From contig NZ_AZUI01000001.1 in the NCBI RefSeq assembly GCF_000526995.1, positions 1,178,001 through 1,242,000 of the forward strand: DNA of 64,000 bases, given 5' to 3'. The notes under the pieces were generated by a model. That model did not search any database, was not told the origin of the DNA, and saw only the letters and a program-made list of their open reading frames with translations. How positions within the stretch are numbered: the first letter of the stretch is position 1; every line of letters begins with the position of its first letter. This stretch comes from Lacrimispora indolis DSM 755. GTDB lineage: Bacteria > Bacillota > Clostridia > Lachnospirales > Lachnospiraceae. The position numbers were made by a program, and so were the translations under genes. Shown here one piece after another: positions 9,059 through 18,856 of this stretch.

Positions 9059-10345
9059 TCACTCCGGTTTTCCTAAAAGGTGTGTAATAAACTGGCTTGC
9101 CGTTCTTCCTGATAAGCCTCCGTGATGTAATTCCCATATATTCGCTTTTGCATACAGTTCCTCCAAAGGCATATTGATGTCGCTGCGGGCAGCCAGCTGT
9201 CTTACGATCTCCTGGAACTCCTTTTTATCCGGAGAACCAAAGTAAATGGTCACGCCGAAGCGGGCCACCAGGGAAAGCTTTTCCTGGACGGTGTCATTAT
9301 TATGTAAATCATCATCCAGTTCCCTTTTATCACTGAATTTTTCCCGTATGAGATGCCTCCGGTTGGAGGTGGCGTAGATCAGCACATTGCCCGGCTTCCT
9401 CCCAAGACCTCCTTCAATGATGGCTTTTAAATATTTATATTCCAGTTCAGTATCCTCAAAGGATAAATCATCCATGTAAATGATGAATTTGTAATTCCGG
9501 TCCTTTACCTGCTCCTGGACTTTTGAAAGAGACTTGAACTGGTGCTTGTAGACCTCGATGATCCGAAGTCCTCTGTCATAATATTCATTGAGCACAGCCT
9601 TAATGCTGGAGGATTTTCCGGTTCCGCTGTCCCCGAACAGCAGGACGTTGTTGGCGGCCCGCCCGTTTAAGAATGCCTCCGTATTTTCGATCAGCTTCTG
9701 CTTTTGAAGCTGGTAGCCGATGATGTCGTCCAGATGAACATGCTCAATGCTGGTGATGGGCAGGATCTGAGGTTCGCCTTCTGTGTCTTCTACGCGGAAA
9801 GCCTTATTAAGGCCGAATTTCCCCACTCCCAGCCTGCGGTAAAACTCCGTCACCTGGGAAGCAAAAACCGTTTCATCCTCAGCCTGTTCCAGGGCAATTG
9901 CCAGGGCAACGATCTGATCCCTGATCCTCTTATTATAGACCTTGCTGCTGCCGTCTGCACTCCGGTAGCCGGCCAGTGCAGTCCATATACCTTTCCCGTT
10001 GTTTAAGAGGTCCAGCTTCCGGATGTCATGGTCAAATAATTCCTTTATGATCCGGAAATCATGGGCAGCCAGTTCATTTAACGTCCCTTCCACGGGGCCT
10101 ACGATCTCACAGGAGGTACTGTAGGCGTTTTCATCATTTGCCAGGCAGAATGCTAAAAAACAATGCCAGAGATTCCCCTCAAAGCCATAGGAAGCCGCCA
10201 GCTCTATCAGCTGACCGGCGCAGGCATAGGAATCCGGCATTGTTTCTGTTCTCTCTCCCGGTTTCAGGCTTAAAAGCCCGGCAACTTTGTCAAAAAGTTC
10301 ACGATAATTCAAATTGCGGTACAAAATCAATTCCTGGGACTTCAT
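9059..10345 (-). CDS. AAA-type ATPase, DUF815 family
   Basis: 428 residues. A helical N-terminal half (1-~200) of unknown role is followed by a P-loop ATPase domain: Walker A FGDSGTGKSS near residue 240, Walker B-like IIYMDDLSF near 290, and arginine-containing ATSNRRHLIREKFSDK near 325. The domain end (GRTASQFITHLL) matches the DUF815 family, whose biochemical role is not settled. RBS TAGGAGG precedes ATG. It is the first gene of an operon with ppx and ppk, which suggests a link to polyphosphate or stress metabolism (inference by context only). Confidence 0.9.
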   Translation of the reverse strand: MKSQELILYRNLNYRELFDKVAGLLSLKPGERTETMPDSYACAGQLIELAASYGFEGNLWHCFLAFCLANDENAYSTSCEIVGPVEGTLNELAAHDFRIIKELFDHDIRKLDLLNNGKGIWTALAGYRSADGSSKVYNKRIRDQIVALAIALEQAEDETVFASQVTEFYRRLGVGKFGLNKAFRVEDTEGEPQILPITSIEHVHLDDIIGYQLQKQKLIENTEAFLNGRAANNVLLFGDSGTGKSSSIKAVLNEYYDRGLRIIEVYKHQFKSLSKVQEQVKDRNYKFIIYMDDLSFEDTELEYKYLKAIIEGGLGRKPGNVLIYATSNRRHLIREKFSDKRELDDDLHNNDTVQEKLSLVARFGVTIYFGSPDKKEFQEIVRQLAARSDINMPLEELYAKANIWELHHGGLSGRTASQFITHLLGKPE

Positions 10346-10432
10346 AATTTGCCTCCTAAATGAATCAAGCCGATGGCCTGCATATCCGGCTGATGCCCGG
10401 TAAAGCGGGGCACGCTGTTCATAAACTCAAGG

Positions 10433-10460
10433 TTGAAAGACGGGTTTCTTTCAACCTTTC
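10433..10460 (-). terminator. Hairpin after pheA
   Basis: A 10-base-pair stem GGTTGAAAGA / TCTTTCAACC with a 6-base loop lies between pheA and the DUF815 gene. Only a weak T-rich tail (TTGAG) follows on the minus strand, so it may be a leaky terminator or an mRNA-end stabiliser. Confidence 0.45.
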
Positions 10461-10499
10461 ACCTTGTGTAAAACCATAAGAAACAACATTTGCAAGCCT

Positions 10500-11636
10500 T
10501 TAATAATTTCCCAAAACCCTCATGTTGCTCCCCTCTTCAGAGATTCCCTTTAAGGCATTCTGAATGGAGGCATCGCTTAAATTCCCCTCAATATCTATGA
10601 AAAACCGGTATTCCCAGTTTCTTCCCAATATAGGCCTTGATTCGATCATCATCATATTGACCCCGTTATAGATGAAATTGCTAAGCATGTTATACAGAGA
10701 ACCGCTTTTATGGGGCAGCTCAAAGCTGATGCTTATCTTTCCCGCATCTTCCCGGTAAACGGGTTCTCTTGACAGGATGATGAACCGGGTGGTGTTGTTT
10801 TTATTGTGGTTTATGGAAGGTCTTAAAACCTTCAGGCCATAAAGCTTCCCTGCGACCTCACTGGCTACAGCCGCCTGGGATTGATCTCCATCCTCAAGGA
10901 CCTTTTTAGCCGCCACAGCGGTATTTTCCACGCTGACCTGCTTCCAGTCCCTGTGGGCATTTAAAAATTCGGAGCACTGCATAAGGGCCTGGGGGTGGGA
11001 AAATACCGTGCGGATCTCATCCTCTTTTGCCTCCGAAAGACCAAGCAGGGCATGGTCCACGGAAAGGAAGGTTTCCGCCACAATGTAATTGCGGTATTTT
11101 ATGAGCAGGTCATAATTATGGGTCACCGCTCCTGCCGAGGAGTTTTCTATGGGCAGCACCGCATAATCCGCGTTTCCCGCCTCCACCTCTTTCATGGCAT
11201 CCTCCCAGGAATCCACATGGCGGATATGTGCTTCCGCTCCGAAATATTTTATGGAAGCCTCATGGCTGTAAGCGCCTTCCACTCCCTGATACACCACCCG
11301 TGCCTGTTTTACAGGAAGGCTTTTTACCTGGCGGAAATCATGCTCCGCCCTCAGCCCGTGCTCCGCCATAAGCTTGTACTGAAAATGGCGGCTAATGGTC
11401 ATCATCTGAGTAAACAGCTCTCTTACCGCCTGCTTATGGAAGTCCGCCTCCACCATGCCGGTCACGGCTTCGATCTTCTGCTGTTCTCTTTCCTTGTCAT
11501 AAACCTGCTTGCCTGTCTCAATCTTGTATTCCGCCACCTCACCGCTAAGCCTCATCCGCTTTTCAAATAAGGATACGATCTCATGGTCGATTCCGTCAAG
11601 CTGTTTTCTTATTTCCTGCAAATCCAATGTCTTCAT
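10500..11636 (-). CDS. pheA: Bifunctional chorismate mutase / prephenate dehydratase
   Basis: Converts chorismate to prephenate and then to phenylpyruvate for phenylalanine synthesis. About 378 residues in three parts: an AroQ-type mutase helix bundle (1-~90, LQEIRKQLDGIDHEIVSLFE), the dehydratase domain from about 115 (VVYQGVEGAYSHEASIKYFG, and the TRF signature in NTTRFIILSRE), and a C-terminal ACT domain (FELPHKSGSLYNML, then the ESRP phenylalanine-binding motif), which predicts feedback inhibition by phenylalanine. An in-frame ATG 12 bases upstream (11648) is possible but sits directly on its AAAGGA, so the downstream ATG is preferred. It follows plsC by 37 bases, in the same transcription unit. 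Confidence 0.95.
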   Translation of the reverse strand: MKTLDLQEIRKQLDGIDHEIVSLFEKRMRLSGEVAEYKIETGKQVYDKEREQQKIEAVTGMVEADFHKQAVRELFTQMMTISRHFQYKLMAEHGLRAEHDFRQVKSLPVKQARVVYQGVEGAYSHEASIKYFGAEAHIRHVDSWEDAMKEVEAGNADYAVLPIENSSAGAVTHNYDLLIKYRNYIVAETFLSVDHALLGLSEAKEDEIRTVFSHPQALMQCSEFLNAHRDWKQVSVENTAVAAKKVLEDGDQSQAAVASEVAGKLYGLKVLRPSINHNKNNTTRFIILSREPVYREDAGKISISFELPHKSGSLYNMLSNFIYNGVNMMMIESRPILGRNWEYRFFIDIEGNLSDASIQNALKGISEEGSNMRVLGNY

Positions 11637-11673
11637 GGGCCTTATCATTCCTTTATCTTATCTGTCTGTGTGC

Positions 11674-12435
11674 TCAAGCCCTGCCGGTAAGCTTTCCCTG
11701 GTTTATTAACTCCGCTTCCAGCATGGCCTTTATCTGATTTTCCACATAGGCGCCGGGGAATTTCTTAAATTCAGGCTCCAGTTCCTTTGTGTAAAAGGGC
11801 GTACCATATTCAATGGTTACCTGGGAGGGACGGATGAATGGAAAATGACCTTCAAACACCTCCGCAGTTCCGCTTATAGCCACCGGTACCACCGGGCAGC
11901 CGCTTTTTTCCGCAATTTTAATGCTTCCTTCTTTAAATGGGAGCAGATCCAGAAGATTTTCCTCCCGGTTCCTGGTTCCCTCCGGGAAAATCCAGACGGA
12001 AACGCCCCGCTTTACCTGTTCGATCCCTGTGAGAATGGTTTTTAAGCCTTCTTTTAAATTCTTTCTGTCAAGAAACAGGCAGTTTACAAACTTCATCCAG
12101 GCGGAAAGAAGGGGGATCTTCTCCATTTCCTTTTTTGCAACAAAGCCCATCAGGCCGGGAACTGTCACATAGCCCACAAGAATATCAAAATAGCTTCTGT
12201 GATTTCCCACATATAAAACGGCCTGGTCTGTGGGAATATTCTCCCTTCCCTTGACCGTAATGGTCACGCCGGCCATTCGAAGGAGGATCCGGAAAATCCA
12301 CTGGACCACTGCCAGACTCAGCACATCCCGCAGGCGGCGGTCTTTTCTTCCGGTCAGCCACAGAAATATCAGGACCGGAATGCTTAAAATCAAAAAAATA
12401 ATGACTGTTGATGCTACAAGAATAAAACGTATCAT
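11674..12435 (-). CDS. 1-acyl-sn-glycerol-3-phosphate acyltransferase (PlsC-like)
   Basis: Adds the second acyl chain to lysophosphatidic acid to form phosphatidic acid at the inner membrane face. 253 residues from the chosen ATG at 12435, which has GGAGG nine bases upstream; the longer frame from 12456 lacks a ribosome site. An N-terminal membrane helix (IRFILVASTVIIFLILSIPV) precedes the acyltransferase domain with motif I GNHRSYFDI (NHxxxxD) and the acceptor motif FPEGTRNREE. First gene of a unit with pheA behind a well-formed promoter. Confidence 0.94.
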   Translation of the reverse strand: MIRFILVASTVIIFLILSIPVLIFLWLTGRKDRRLRDVLSLAVVQWIFRILLRMAGVTITVKGRENIPTDQAVLYVGNHRSYFDILVGYVTVPGLMGFVAKKEMEKIPLLSAWMKFVNCLFLDRKNLKEGLKTILTGIEQVKRGVSVWIFPEGTRNREENLLDLLPFKEGSIKIAEKSGCPVVPVAISGTAEVFEGHFPFIRPSQVTIEYGTPFYTKELEPEFKKFPGAYVENQIKAMLEAELINQGKLTGRA

Positions 12436-12458
12436 TGTTCTAGTCCTCCATTTCATCT

Positions 12459-12487
12459 ATTATATAAAATGGTGACTTTAATTACAA
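12459..12487 (-). promoter_or_regulatory. Sigma-A promoter of plsC-pheA
   Basis: Minus strand TTGTAA (12482-12487), 17-base spacer, TATAAT (12459-12464). The predicted start is about 15 bases before the plsC ATG. The promoter overlaps the end of the upstream CmpB-like gene. Confidence 0.75.
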
Positions 12488-12489
12488 TA

Positions 12490-12966
12490 CTACCTGCCTT
12501 TCTTTTTTGTAATTTGTTCAAACAACAGTCCTGTGGCAAACCACAGAGGTGCAAAGTCCAGACGGATCAGTCCGTCAATATTGGTGTTTCGTCCCGTATA
12601 ATCCCAGGGGCACATTCCCCCGCCCCGCAAAAGGGTACCGGCAAAATATTCCGCCACAAAAATCAGGACCATGTAAAGAAATCCATGGCGGATAGCCAGC
12701 TCCGCTTTCCTTGCAGAAAATCCGGAATCAGGGGTTACCCAGCGGTCAATGATAGTTCCAATGGGGCCTAAAAGAGCTCCGCATCCGTAGATGGGAAACA
12801 TTAAGAGAGAGGTCTGCCCCATCAGACGCCAGTCATGGCGCAAAATGGATTCCATGGAGGTAAAGACAACCTCCAGGCACCAGCCTGTCACCCCGCATTT
12901 GCAGAAATCCAGGGGCAGCTGTTTTAGGTTTAATTGTAATTGTGATAGTGTTTTCATACCCTTCAT
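12490..12966 (-). CDS. Putative ABC-transporter type IV / CmpB-like membrane protein
   Basis: 158 residues with about four membrane helices. The region CGVTGWCLEVVF followed by FPIYGCGALLGP is characteristic of the PF06541 family (putative ABC-transporter type IV, CmpB), common in Lachnospiraceae, often in lipid or envelope contexts and of unknown function. No strong ribosome site precedes ATG at 12966; the nine-base-downstream ATG (GAAGGGTATG) is an alternative start. It lies between plsC and cardiolipin synthase, both phospholipid genes, which hints at envelope biology. Confidence 0.75.
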   Translation of the reverse strand: MKGMKTLSQLQLNLKQLPLDFCKCGVTGWCLEVVFTSMESILRHDWRLMGQTSLLMFPIYGCGALLGPIGTIIDRWVTPDSGFSARKAELAIRHGFLYMVLIFVAEYFAGTLLRGGGMCPWDYTGRNTNIDGLIRLDFAPLWFATGLLFEQITKKKGR

Positions 12967-13042
12967 TATGCGCCGGATATGGAGATATTATGAAAACAAA
13001 AAGATATTTTACAGCTTCCAATAAGCCCTGTGATGCTGGGTT

Positions 13043-14554
13043 CTATAAAAGTGGGGACAACAGCCTGCTTCCCTGTTCCTTGATCCGGATAAAAAGGCCC
13101 CTCTCCTCATAAAGCTCCCTTGTGATCTCTTTGCACCTCTTTAAATCCTCTAAGAATAATTCTTCCAGCCTCTGGGTTGTTTCCTCGTCATAGATCACCG
13201 CATTTACTTCAAAATTAAGTTCAAAGCTCCGGATATCCATATTGGCGGTCCCATAGGAACTGACCTTTCCGTCGGTCATAACTCCTTTGGAGTGGAGAAA
13301 CCCGTTTTCATAGGTATAGCATCTGGCCCCGGCGGATAAAAGATCTCCCACATAGGAATAGGAAGCCCAGTAAACAAAGGGGTGGTCCGGCTTGCAGGGG
13401 ATCATGAGCCTTACGTCCACACCGGAGCGTGCCGCTACCTGCAAGGTGGTAAGCACGGCGTCGTCAGGCACAAAGTAGGGCGTCTGGATGTAAATATGGT
13501 CCCTGGCCTTTGAAAACAGCCGGATATAATTGTCACGGATCTGGCGGCTCCTGGCATCCGGGCCGCTTGCGATAATCTGGATCCCAAGGTGTTTTCTCTC
13601 GTCATTCATATCAACCACACCCATATAGTCTATACATCTTCCGTCCTCATCCTCGCAGAAATATTTCATATTCCGAAACAGGTTTTCTCCTGCCGCATAA
13701 TTCCAGTCCAGGGCAAAGCGGATCTGAAGACTCAGCACAGAGCCCCCCTGGAGCTTTAGATGGGTGTCTCTCCAATAACCGAATTTGGTGTCCTTGGAAA
13801 TGTATTCCCGGCCGATGTTAAAGCCTCCCACATATCCCACCCGGTTGTCAATGACCACGATTTTCCTGTGGTTTCTGTAGTTCACCCGAAGCTGGAGACG
13901 GCCAAGTATGGGCGGGAAAAAGATCCCCACCTTTACCCCGTTTTCTTTCAGCCTGTTCCATTTGTCCTTTGCCATGAAACGTCCTCCCATGCCGTCGCAG
14001 AGAATGCGCACCTCTACTCCAGCCCTGGCCCGTTCTATGAGGATGGGGATTATGGAATCAAACAATTCGTCATCCTTAATAATGTAATACTGCAAATGAA
14101 TGAAATAAGCAGCAGCCGAAAGCTCGGCTCTTAAGTCTTTAAATTTTTCCTCCCCGTCCGTAAAAATCTCCACCGTGTTGTCAACGGTCAGCACAGACCC
14201 GGAGGTTTCTAAGTTATACACCACCAGATCCGCATAATCACGGGATAGCGAAGACACCAGGCTGATGTCATGGCTTTTTAAAAACTCCTCCTGGTTCTTT
14301 GCGGAATAACGCACCCGGTCTTCCACTTCCTTGACCCGGAACATCTTGCCCTTTCTCATATCCTGGCCCAAAAGCAGATAAAAAAGAATGCCGAATACGG
14401 GAATAAAATACAGGGCTAAAAGCCAGGTCCAGACTGCTTTGGGATCACGCCTCTGGAAAAACACAATGATAATGGAAAGGATCAGATTGATATAGATCAA
14501 ATGATCGATCAACCAGTTCCATATTCCAACCGTCTGTGTCCAAATCGTTTCCAT
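13043..14554 (-). CDS. cls: Cardiolipin synthase, phospholipase D type
   Basis: Condenses two phosphatidylglycerols into cardiolipin and glycerol at the membrane. About 503 residues. Two N-terminal membrane helices (LIDHLIYINLILSIIIVFF and WTWLLALYFIPVFGILFYL) precede two PLD catalytic domains: HRKIVVIDNRVGYVGG (HxKxxxxD, first) and HSKGVMTDGKVSSYGTAN (second). The start METIWTQ at 14554 is chosen because AGGAGGG lies just upstream; an in-frame ATG at 14581 lies before that site and is unlikely. It follows DUF4250, separated by a hairpin terminator. Confidence 0.95.
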   Translation of the reverse strand: METIWTQTVGIWNWLIDHLIYINLILSIIIVFFQRRDPKAVWTWLLALYFIPVFGILFYLLLGQDMRKGKMFRVKEVEDRVRYSAKNQEEFLKSHDISLVSSLSRDYADLVVYNLETSGSVLTVDNTVEIFTDGEEKFKDLRAELSAAAYFIHLQYYIIKDDELFDSIIPILIERARAGVEVRILCDGMGGRFMAKDKWNRLKENGVKVGIFFPPILGRLQLRVNYRNHRKIVVIDNRVGYVGGFNIGREYISKDTKFGYWRDTHLKLQGGSVLSLQIRFALDWNYAAGENLFRNMKYFCEDEDGRCIDYMGVVDMNDERKHLGIQIIASGPDARSRQIRDNYIRLFSKARDHIYIQTPYFVPDDAVLTTLQVAARSGVDVRLMIPCKPDHPFVYWASYSYVGDLLSAGARCYTYENGFLHSKGVMTDGKVSSYGTANMDIRSFELNFEVNAVIYDEETTQRLEELFLEDLKRCKEITRELYEERGLFIRIKEQGSRLLSPLL

Positions 14555-14630
14555 AATATATCCCTCCTGTCTAAGCGGCATTGGCCCAAGGAATATGCAA
14601 GCACATTCTTTGGAATAATTGCTCTTGCAA

Positions 14631-14656
14631 AAAGAGCCATCGCTGCGGCGATGACC
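14631..14656 (-). terminator. Terminator after the DUF4250 gene
   Basis: Minus strand CATCGC-CGCA-GCGATG stem followed by GCTCTTTTTG. It starts within 10 bases of the DUF4250 stop and separates it from cls. Confidence 0.7.
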
Positions 14657-14661
14657 CCTTT

Positions 14662-14841
14662 TTATACAAACTGATTTCTCTCCCTGTCGTAATGATAATC
14701 AATTGCAGCCAAAGAATGGGCCAGGTCCTCTTCCCGGATCCCAAGACTATGACAGCATTCCTCCAGAGAAGGATAATAATCTCTTAATTGAGTATTGATA
14801 TAACTTAACAGAATCGCCGGATCTTTAGGTATGTTAAACAT
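14662..14841 (-). CDS. DUF4250 domain protein (59 residues)
   Basis: A micro-protein of 59 residues, beginning MFNIPKDPAILLSYINTQLR and ending AAIDYHYDRERNQFV. The pattern of PKDP near the start, N-T-x-L-R-D-x-Y-P-S-L, then AAIDY-x-Y-x-x-x-x-NQFV is the DUF4250 family, widespread in clostridia and of unknown function. RBS GGAGGAGG lies seven bases before ATG. It has its own promoter (TTCACA-17-TAAAAT) and its own terminator, so it is a single-gene unit divergent from L-asparaginase. Confidence 0.88.
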   Translation of the reverse strand: MFNIPKDPAILLSYINTQLRDYYPSLEECCHSLGIREEDLAHSLAAIDYHYDRERNQFV

Positions 14842-14872
14842 TTTTTCCTCCTCCTATTCTGATATCATATTT

Positions 14873-14901
14873 ATTTTATCATAATTTTCCACAGTTGTGA
14901 A
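14873..14901 (-). promoter_or_regulatory. Promoter of the DUF4250 gene
   Basis: Minus strand TTCACA (14896-14901), 17-base spacer, TAAAAT (14873-14878), about 32 bases before the ATG. Confidence 0.65.
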
Positions 14902-15005
14902 TCACTCAAAGAAAGAATTAAGGACCATTGGGGAAAATTCCACTGTACGAACGGGGAAATCAGTGTTACAATCAGATATTGATATCCCTCAGGAGGTAAT
15001 TTCGT

Positions 15006-16010
15006 ATGAAAAAAATACTAATGTTGGGAACAGGGGGCACCATTGCCTGTAAGCGAAGTGACAGCGGCCTAAAACCACTCCTCACCTCAGACGAGATCCT
15101 TTCCTATGTTCCGGAAGCATCCAAATTCTGTCAGGCAGACAGCCTGCAGATACTCAATATAGACAGCACCAACATGCAGCCAAATCATTGGCTTGCCATG
15201 GCAAAAGCCATTGAGACCCATTATGAGGATTACGACGGCTTTGTCATCTGCCACGGCACCGACACCATGGCTTACACGGCCTCAGCTCTCTCCTATCTGG
15301 TACAGAATTCGGAAAAACCCATTGTCATCACCGGAGCACAGAGACCCATTGATATGGAAAATACCGATGCACGCACCAATTTGTCAGACAGTCTCCGGTT
15401 TGCAAGCGAACCAAAGGCCCATGGGGTCACCATAGTCTTTGACGGAAAGGCCATCGCAGGCACCAGGGGGAAAAAGGAGCGGACTAAGAGCTACAATGCT
15501 TTTTCCAGCATTAATTTCCCTTATATTGCTGCGATCCAGGATGGGTATGTGCTTTTTTACGTGGACGACAAAGCCTCCTGTTCCAGGCAGGTGCAGTTTT
15601 TCCGGGAATTAAATCCTCATGTGGCATTGATGAAGCTGATCCCTTCCATGGGATCGGATGTCCTGGACTATATGGCAGAGCATCATGACGCGGTAATCAT
15701 AGAATCCTTTGGGGTCGGCGGCCTTCCCTCCTATGACACAGGAGATTTTTATAAAGCAGTCAAAAAGTGGATCTCCCTTGGAAAAACCGTGGTCATGACC
15801 ACCCAGGTGACCAATGAGGGCAGCAATATGTCCATATACGAAGTGGGGCACTCCATCAAAAAAGAACTGGGGCTTTTGGAAGCTTATGATATGACCCTGG
15901 AAGCCACGGTAACAAAGCTGATGTGGATTCTGGGCCAGACCAGGGATGAAAAAGAGATCAGGGAATTGTTTTACCGGACCATTAACAGAGATATTCTCTG
16001 GCAGGCATAA
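15006..16010 (+). CDS. ansA: L-asparaginase, type I (cytoplasmic)
   Basis: Hydrolyses asparagine to aspartate and ammonia. 334 residues, no signal peptide. First active-site motif MLGTGGTIAC (nucleophile Thr within the first 15 residues) and second motif VICHGTDTMAYTASALS (Thr-Asp pair near 85-90) are intact; GAQRPIDMENTDARTNL is also typical. RBS CAGGAGGT lies 10 bases upstream. A strong terminator follows, so it is monocistronic. It is one of the few plus-strand genes here, divergent from DUF4250 and convergent with clpB. Confidence 0.95.
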   Translation: MKKILMLGTGGTIACKRSDSGLKPLLTSDEILSYVPEASKFCQADSLQILNIDSTNMQPNHWLAMAKAIETHYEDYDGFVICHGTDTMAYTASALSYLVQNSEKPIVITGAQRPIDMENTDARTNLSDSLRFASEPKAHGVTIVFDGKAIAGTRGKKERTKSYNAFSSINFPYIAAIQDGYVLFYVDDKASCSRQVQFFRELNPHVALMKLIPSMGSDVLDYMAEHHDAVIIESFGVGGLPSYDTGDFYKAVKKWISLGKTVVMTTQVTNEGSNMSIYEVGHSIKKELGLLEAYDMTLEATVTKLMWILGQTRDEKEIRELFYRTINRDILWQA

Positions 16011-16017
16011 AAGATAC

Positions 16018-16066
16018 AGGCGCTGCAAGAGGGATGAATCCTTATCCCTTTGCAGCGCCTTTTTAA
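16018..16066 (+). terminator. Rho-independent terminator between ansA and clpB
   Basis: GGCGCTGCAAGAGGGAT and ATCCCTTTGCAGCGCC form a 16-base stem with one mismatch and an 8-base loop, followed by TTTTTAAAT on the plus strand. It can also serve clpB less well on the minus strand. Confidence 0.9.
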
Positions 16067-16090
16067 ATCAGACCTTTCGTTTCTTTCCTC

Positions 16091-18679
16091 TTATTCCAGA
16101 TAGGCGATCAGCTTCTGGCCGTCTTCTGACACATCAATGACGATCACATTTCCAGCCCGGACCTCATCTCCAAGAATGATCCTGGCCGCCAGGGTTTCCA
16201 CATGCTTTTGTAAGTATCGTTTCAATGGACGGGCTCCGTAAACCGGATCATATCCCTGTTCCACCACAAATTCCTTTGCCTGGTCAGTCAGTTCAATGGT
16301 TAATTCCTGATTTTCGATCCGTTTATTTAAGTCAGCAAGGAGCAGGTCAATGATTCCCGCAATATTTTCCTTATCAAGAGGCTTAAACAGGATCATTTCA
16401 TCAAGACGGTTTAAGAATTCCGGACGGAAATGGTTCCTTAAATCATTCATTACCATTTCCTCCGCGTCTCCTCTGATATTTCCCCCTTCATCAATTCCTG
16501 TCAGCAGATACTGGGAGCCGATGTTGGAAGTCATGATGATGATGGTGTTTTTAAAGTCAACGGTCTTTCCTGTGGAATCTGTGATCCGTCCGTCGTCAAG
16601 AACCTGTAACAGTACGTTAAATACGTCGGGATGGGCCTTTTCCACCTCATCAAAAAGCACCACGGAATAGGGCTTTCTACGGACTGCCTCTGTCAGCTGG
16701 CCGCCCTGGTCATAGCCCACATATCCTGGAGGCGCTCCAATCAGCCTGGATACGGAATGCTTTTCCATATATTCGCTCATATCAATCCTGACAATGTTGT
16801 TTTCATCGTCAAACAGACTTTCCGCAAGGGCTTTGGCAAGCTCCGTCTTACCCACACCCGTAGGTCCTAAAAACAGGAAGGAGCCGATGGGCTTTGTGGG
16901 GTCCTTGATCCCGGCCTTGGAACGGATGATGGCCTCCGTGACCTTTGATACCGCCTCATCCTGGCCGATGACCCTTTTATGAAGCTCTTTATCCAGGTGA
17001 AGAGTCTTATTCCTCTCCCCTTCCGTCAGTCTGGATACCGGGATTCCCGTCCACTTGGATACGATCCTGGAGATTTCCTCCTCTGTGACGCTTTCATGGA
17101 CAAGGCTCATATCCTGGTTTCTTACCCGCTCCTCCTCTGCCGCCAGCTCCTTTTGAAGCTGGGGAAGTCTTCCATACTGCAGCTCTGCCGCACGGTTTAA
17201 ATCGTACTTTTGCTGAGCTGCCTGGATCTCACGGTTGATGCTTTCAATTTCTTCCCGTAAAGAGGACAGCCGGTCAACGGATGCCTTTTCATTTTCCCAT
17301 TGGGCCTTCTGGGAGGTGAACTCATCGTGAAGCTCCGCCAGCTCCTTCTGAAGCTCTGCAAGGCGGTCCTGGCTCAAACGGTCGGTTTCCTTCTTTAAGG
17401 CAGCCTCCTCGATCTCCATCTGCATGATGCGCCTTGACAGCTCATCAAGTTCTGCAGGCATGGAGTCCAGCTCCGTCTTGATCATGGCACAGGCTTCATC
17501 CACCAGGTCAATGGCCTTATCCGGCAGAAAACGCTCGCTGATATAGCGGTCTGACAAAGCCGCCGCCGACACCAGGGCAGAGTCCGTGATCTTTACCCCA
17601 TGATAGACCTCATACCGTTCTTTTAATCCCCTTAATATGGAAATGGTATCTTCTACACTTGGCTCATTTACCATGACCGGCTGGAACCGCCGTTCCAGTG
17701 CCTGGTCCTTTTCAATGTACTGGCGGTATTCATCAAGAGTGGTGGCACCGATGCAGTGAAGCTCGCCTCTGGCAAGCATTGGCTTCAGCATATTGCCCGC
17801 ATCCATGGATCCTTCTGTTTTTCCAGCGCCAACAATGGTGTGGAGTTCGTCAATGAACAGGATGATCTGGCCGTCACTTTTCTTCACTTCGTCGAGAACT
17901 GCCTTTAAGCGTTCCTCAAATTCTCCCCGGTACTTGGCGCCTGCCAGCAATGCCCCCATATCAAGAGCAAACAGCTTTTTCTCCTTTAATCCCTCCGGGA
18001 CATCGCCCCGGACGATCCTCTGGGCCAGACCTTCTACCACAGCCGTCTTACCTACCCCAGGCTCCCCGATGAGAACCGGGTTGTTCTTTGTCTTTCTGGA
18101 AAGAATACGGACCACATTGCGGATCTCGCTGTCACGGCCGATCACCGGGTCCAGTTTCTGGTCCCTGGCCCGTTCCACCATATCATAGCCATATTTGGTC
18201 AGGGTATCATAGGTAGCCTCCGGGTTGTCGTTTACAACACGCTGGTTTCCTCTTACCGTGGAAAGAGCCTGCAAAAAGGCTTCCCTGGTTATGCCATAAC
18301 TCCGGAACAACTCCTTTACCGGCTTAGAAGGCTGCTTTAACATGGCAAGGAACAGATGCTCCACGGAAACATATTCATCCCCCATGACCTTTGCCTCATC
18401 CTCGGCGCCAATTAAGACCTTGTTTAATTCATTGCTGATGTATATCTGTCCTCCCCTGACCTTGGGAAGTTTTTCGATTGCCTGAGCCGTTTCATTTAAA
18501 AACTGCTCTTTTTGTATATTCATCTTGGTAATGAGTTTTAATATCAGACTGTCTTCAATGGTAAGAAGACTGTACAGCATGTGTTCCTGCTCTATCTGCT
18601 GATTCCCGTATTCATACGCAAGCTTTTCGCAATTCTGGACGGCTTCCATTGACTTTTGGGTGAATTTATTGATATTCAT
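16091..18679 (-). CDS. clpB: ATP-dependent disaggregase chaperone ClpB
   Basis: Hexameric AAA+ unfoldase that rescues aggregated proteins with DnaK. 862 residues, full length. Clp-N repeats occupy 1-~145; AAA-1 has Walker [10 protein letters not shown] near 205 and Walker [10 protein letters not shown]; a long coiled-coil middle domain spans roughly 405-530 ([20 protein letters not shown] and following), which distinguishes ClpB from ClpC/ClpA; AAA-2 has [18 protein letters not shown] near 605 and [11 protein letters not shown]. The gene is alone, with a near-consensus promoter; no CIRCE or CtsR direct-repeat box is visible in the 220-base upstream region. Confidence 0.98.
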   Translation of the reverse strand: MNINKFTQKSMEAVQNCEKLAYEYGNQQIEQEHMLYSLLTIEDSLILKLITKMNIQKEQFLNETAQAIEKLPKVRGGQIYISNELNKVLIGAEDEAKVMGDEYVSVEHLFLAMLKQPSKPVKELFRSYGITREAFLQALSTVRGNQRVVNDNPEATYDTLTKYGYDMVERARDQKLDPVIGRDSEIRNVVRILSRKTKNNPVLIGEPGVGKTAVVEGLAQRIVRGDVPEGLKEKKLFALDMGALLAGAKYRGEFEERLKAVLDEVKKSDGQIILFIDELHTIVGAGKTEGSMDAGNMLKPMLARGELHCIGATTLDEYRQYIEKDQALERRFQPVMVNEPSVEDTISILRGLKERYEVYHGVKITDSALVSAAALSDRYISERFLPDKAIDLVDEACAMIKTELDSMPAELDELSRRIMQMEIEEAALKKETDRLSQDRLAELQKELAELHDEFTSQKAQWENEKASVDRLSSLREEIESINREIQAAQQKYDLNRAAELQYGRLPQLQKELAAEEERVRNQDMSLVHESVTEEEISRIVSKWTGIPVSRLTEGERNKTLHLDKELHKRVIGQDEAVSKVTEAIIRSKAGIKDPTKPIGSFLFLGPTGVGKTELAKALAESLFDDENNIVRIDMSEYMEKHSVSRLIGAPPGYVGYDQGGQLTEAVRRKPYSVVLFDEVEKAHPDVFNVLLQVLDDGRITDSTGKTVDFKNTIIIMTSNIGSQYLLTGIDEGGNIRGDAEEMVMNDLRNHFRPEFLNRLDEMILFKPLDKENIAGIIDLLLADLNKRIENQELTIELTDQAKEFVVEQGYDPVYGARPLKRYLQKHVETLAARIILGDEVRAGNVIVIDVSEDGQKLIAYLE

Positions 18680-18737
18680 AATTGCTTCCTCCTTTTTATC
18701 CGGTTATGTAAAACATTGCTTTATTTGTTCTATATGT

Positions 18738-18766
18738 AATATAACAAATAGTGTTTCGCCTGTCAA
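18738..18766 (-). promoter_or_regulatory. Promoter of clpB
   Basis: Minus strand TTGACA (18761-18766), 17-base spacer, TATATT (18738-18743). An inverted repeat ATTTGTT-N13-AACAAAT overlaps the -10 and early transcribed region and could be an operator. Confidence 0.8.
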
Positions 18767-18827
18767 GATGATTTTCCTCAGATTCGGACGGAATTCAAAC
18801 AAAAATCTTACGGTTTTCTTCCTCTCA

Positions 18828-18856
18828 TTGTTTTTTTCAGGACCTTCGCCTATAAT
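18828..18856 (+). promoter_or_regulatory. Promoter of the small wall-binding protein gene
   Basis: TTGTTT (18828-18833), 17-base spacer, TATAAT (18851-18856), followed by the RBS CAGGAGGTGA before the ATG at 18902. Confidence 0.65.

Noticed and set aside
10995..11570. 191-codon open frame on the plus strand
   Set aside because: Shadow of pheA, no ribosome site or family resemblance.
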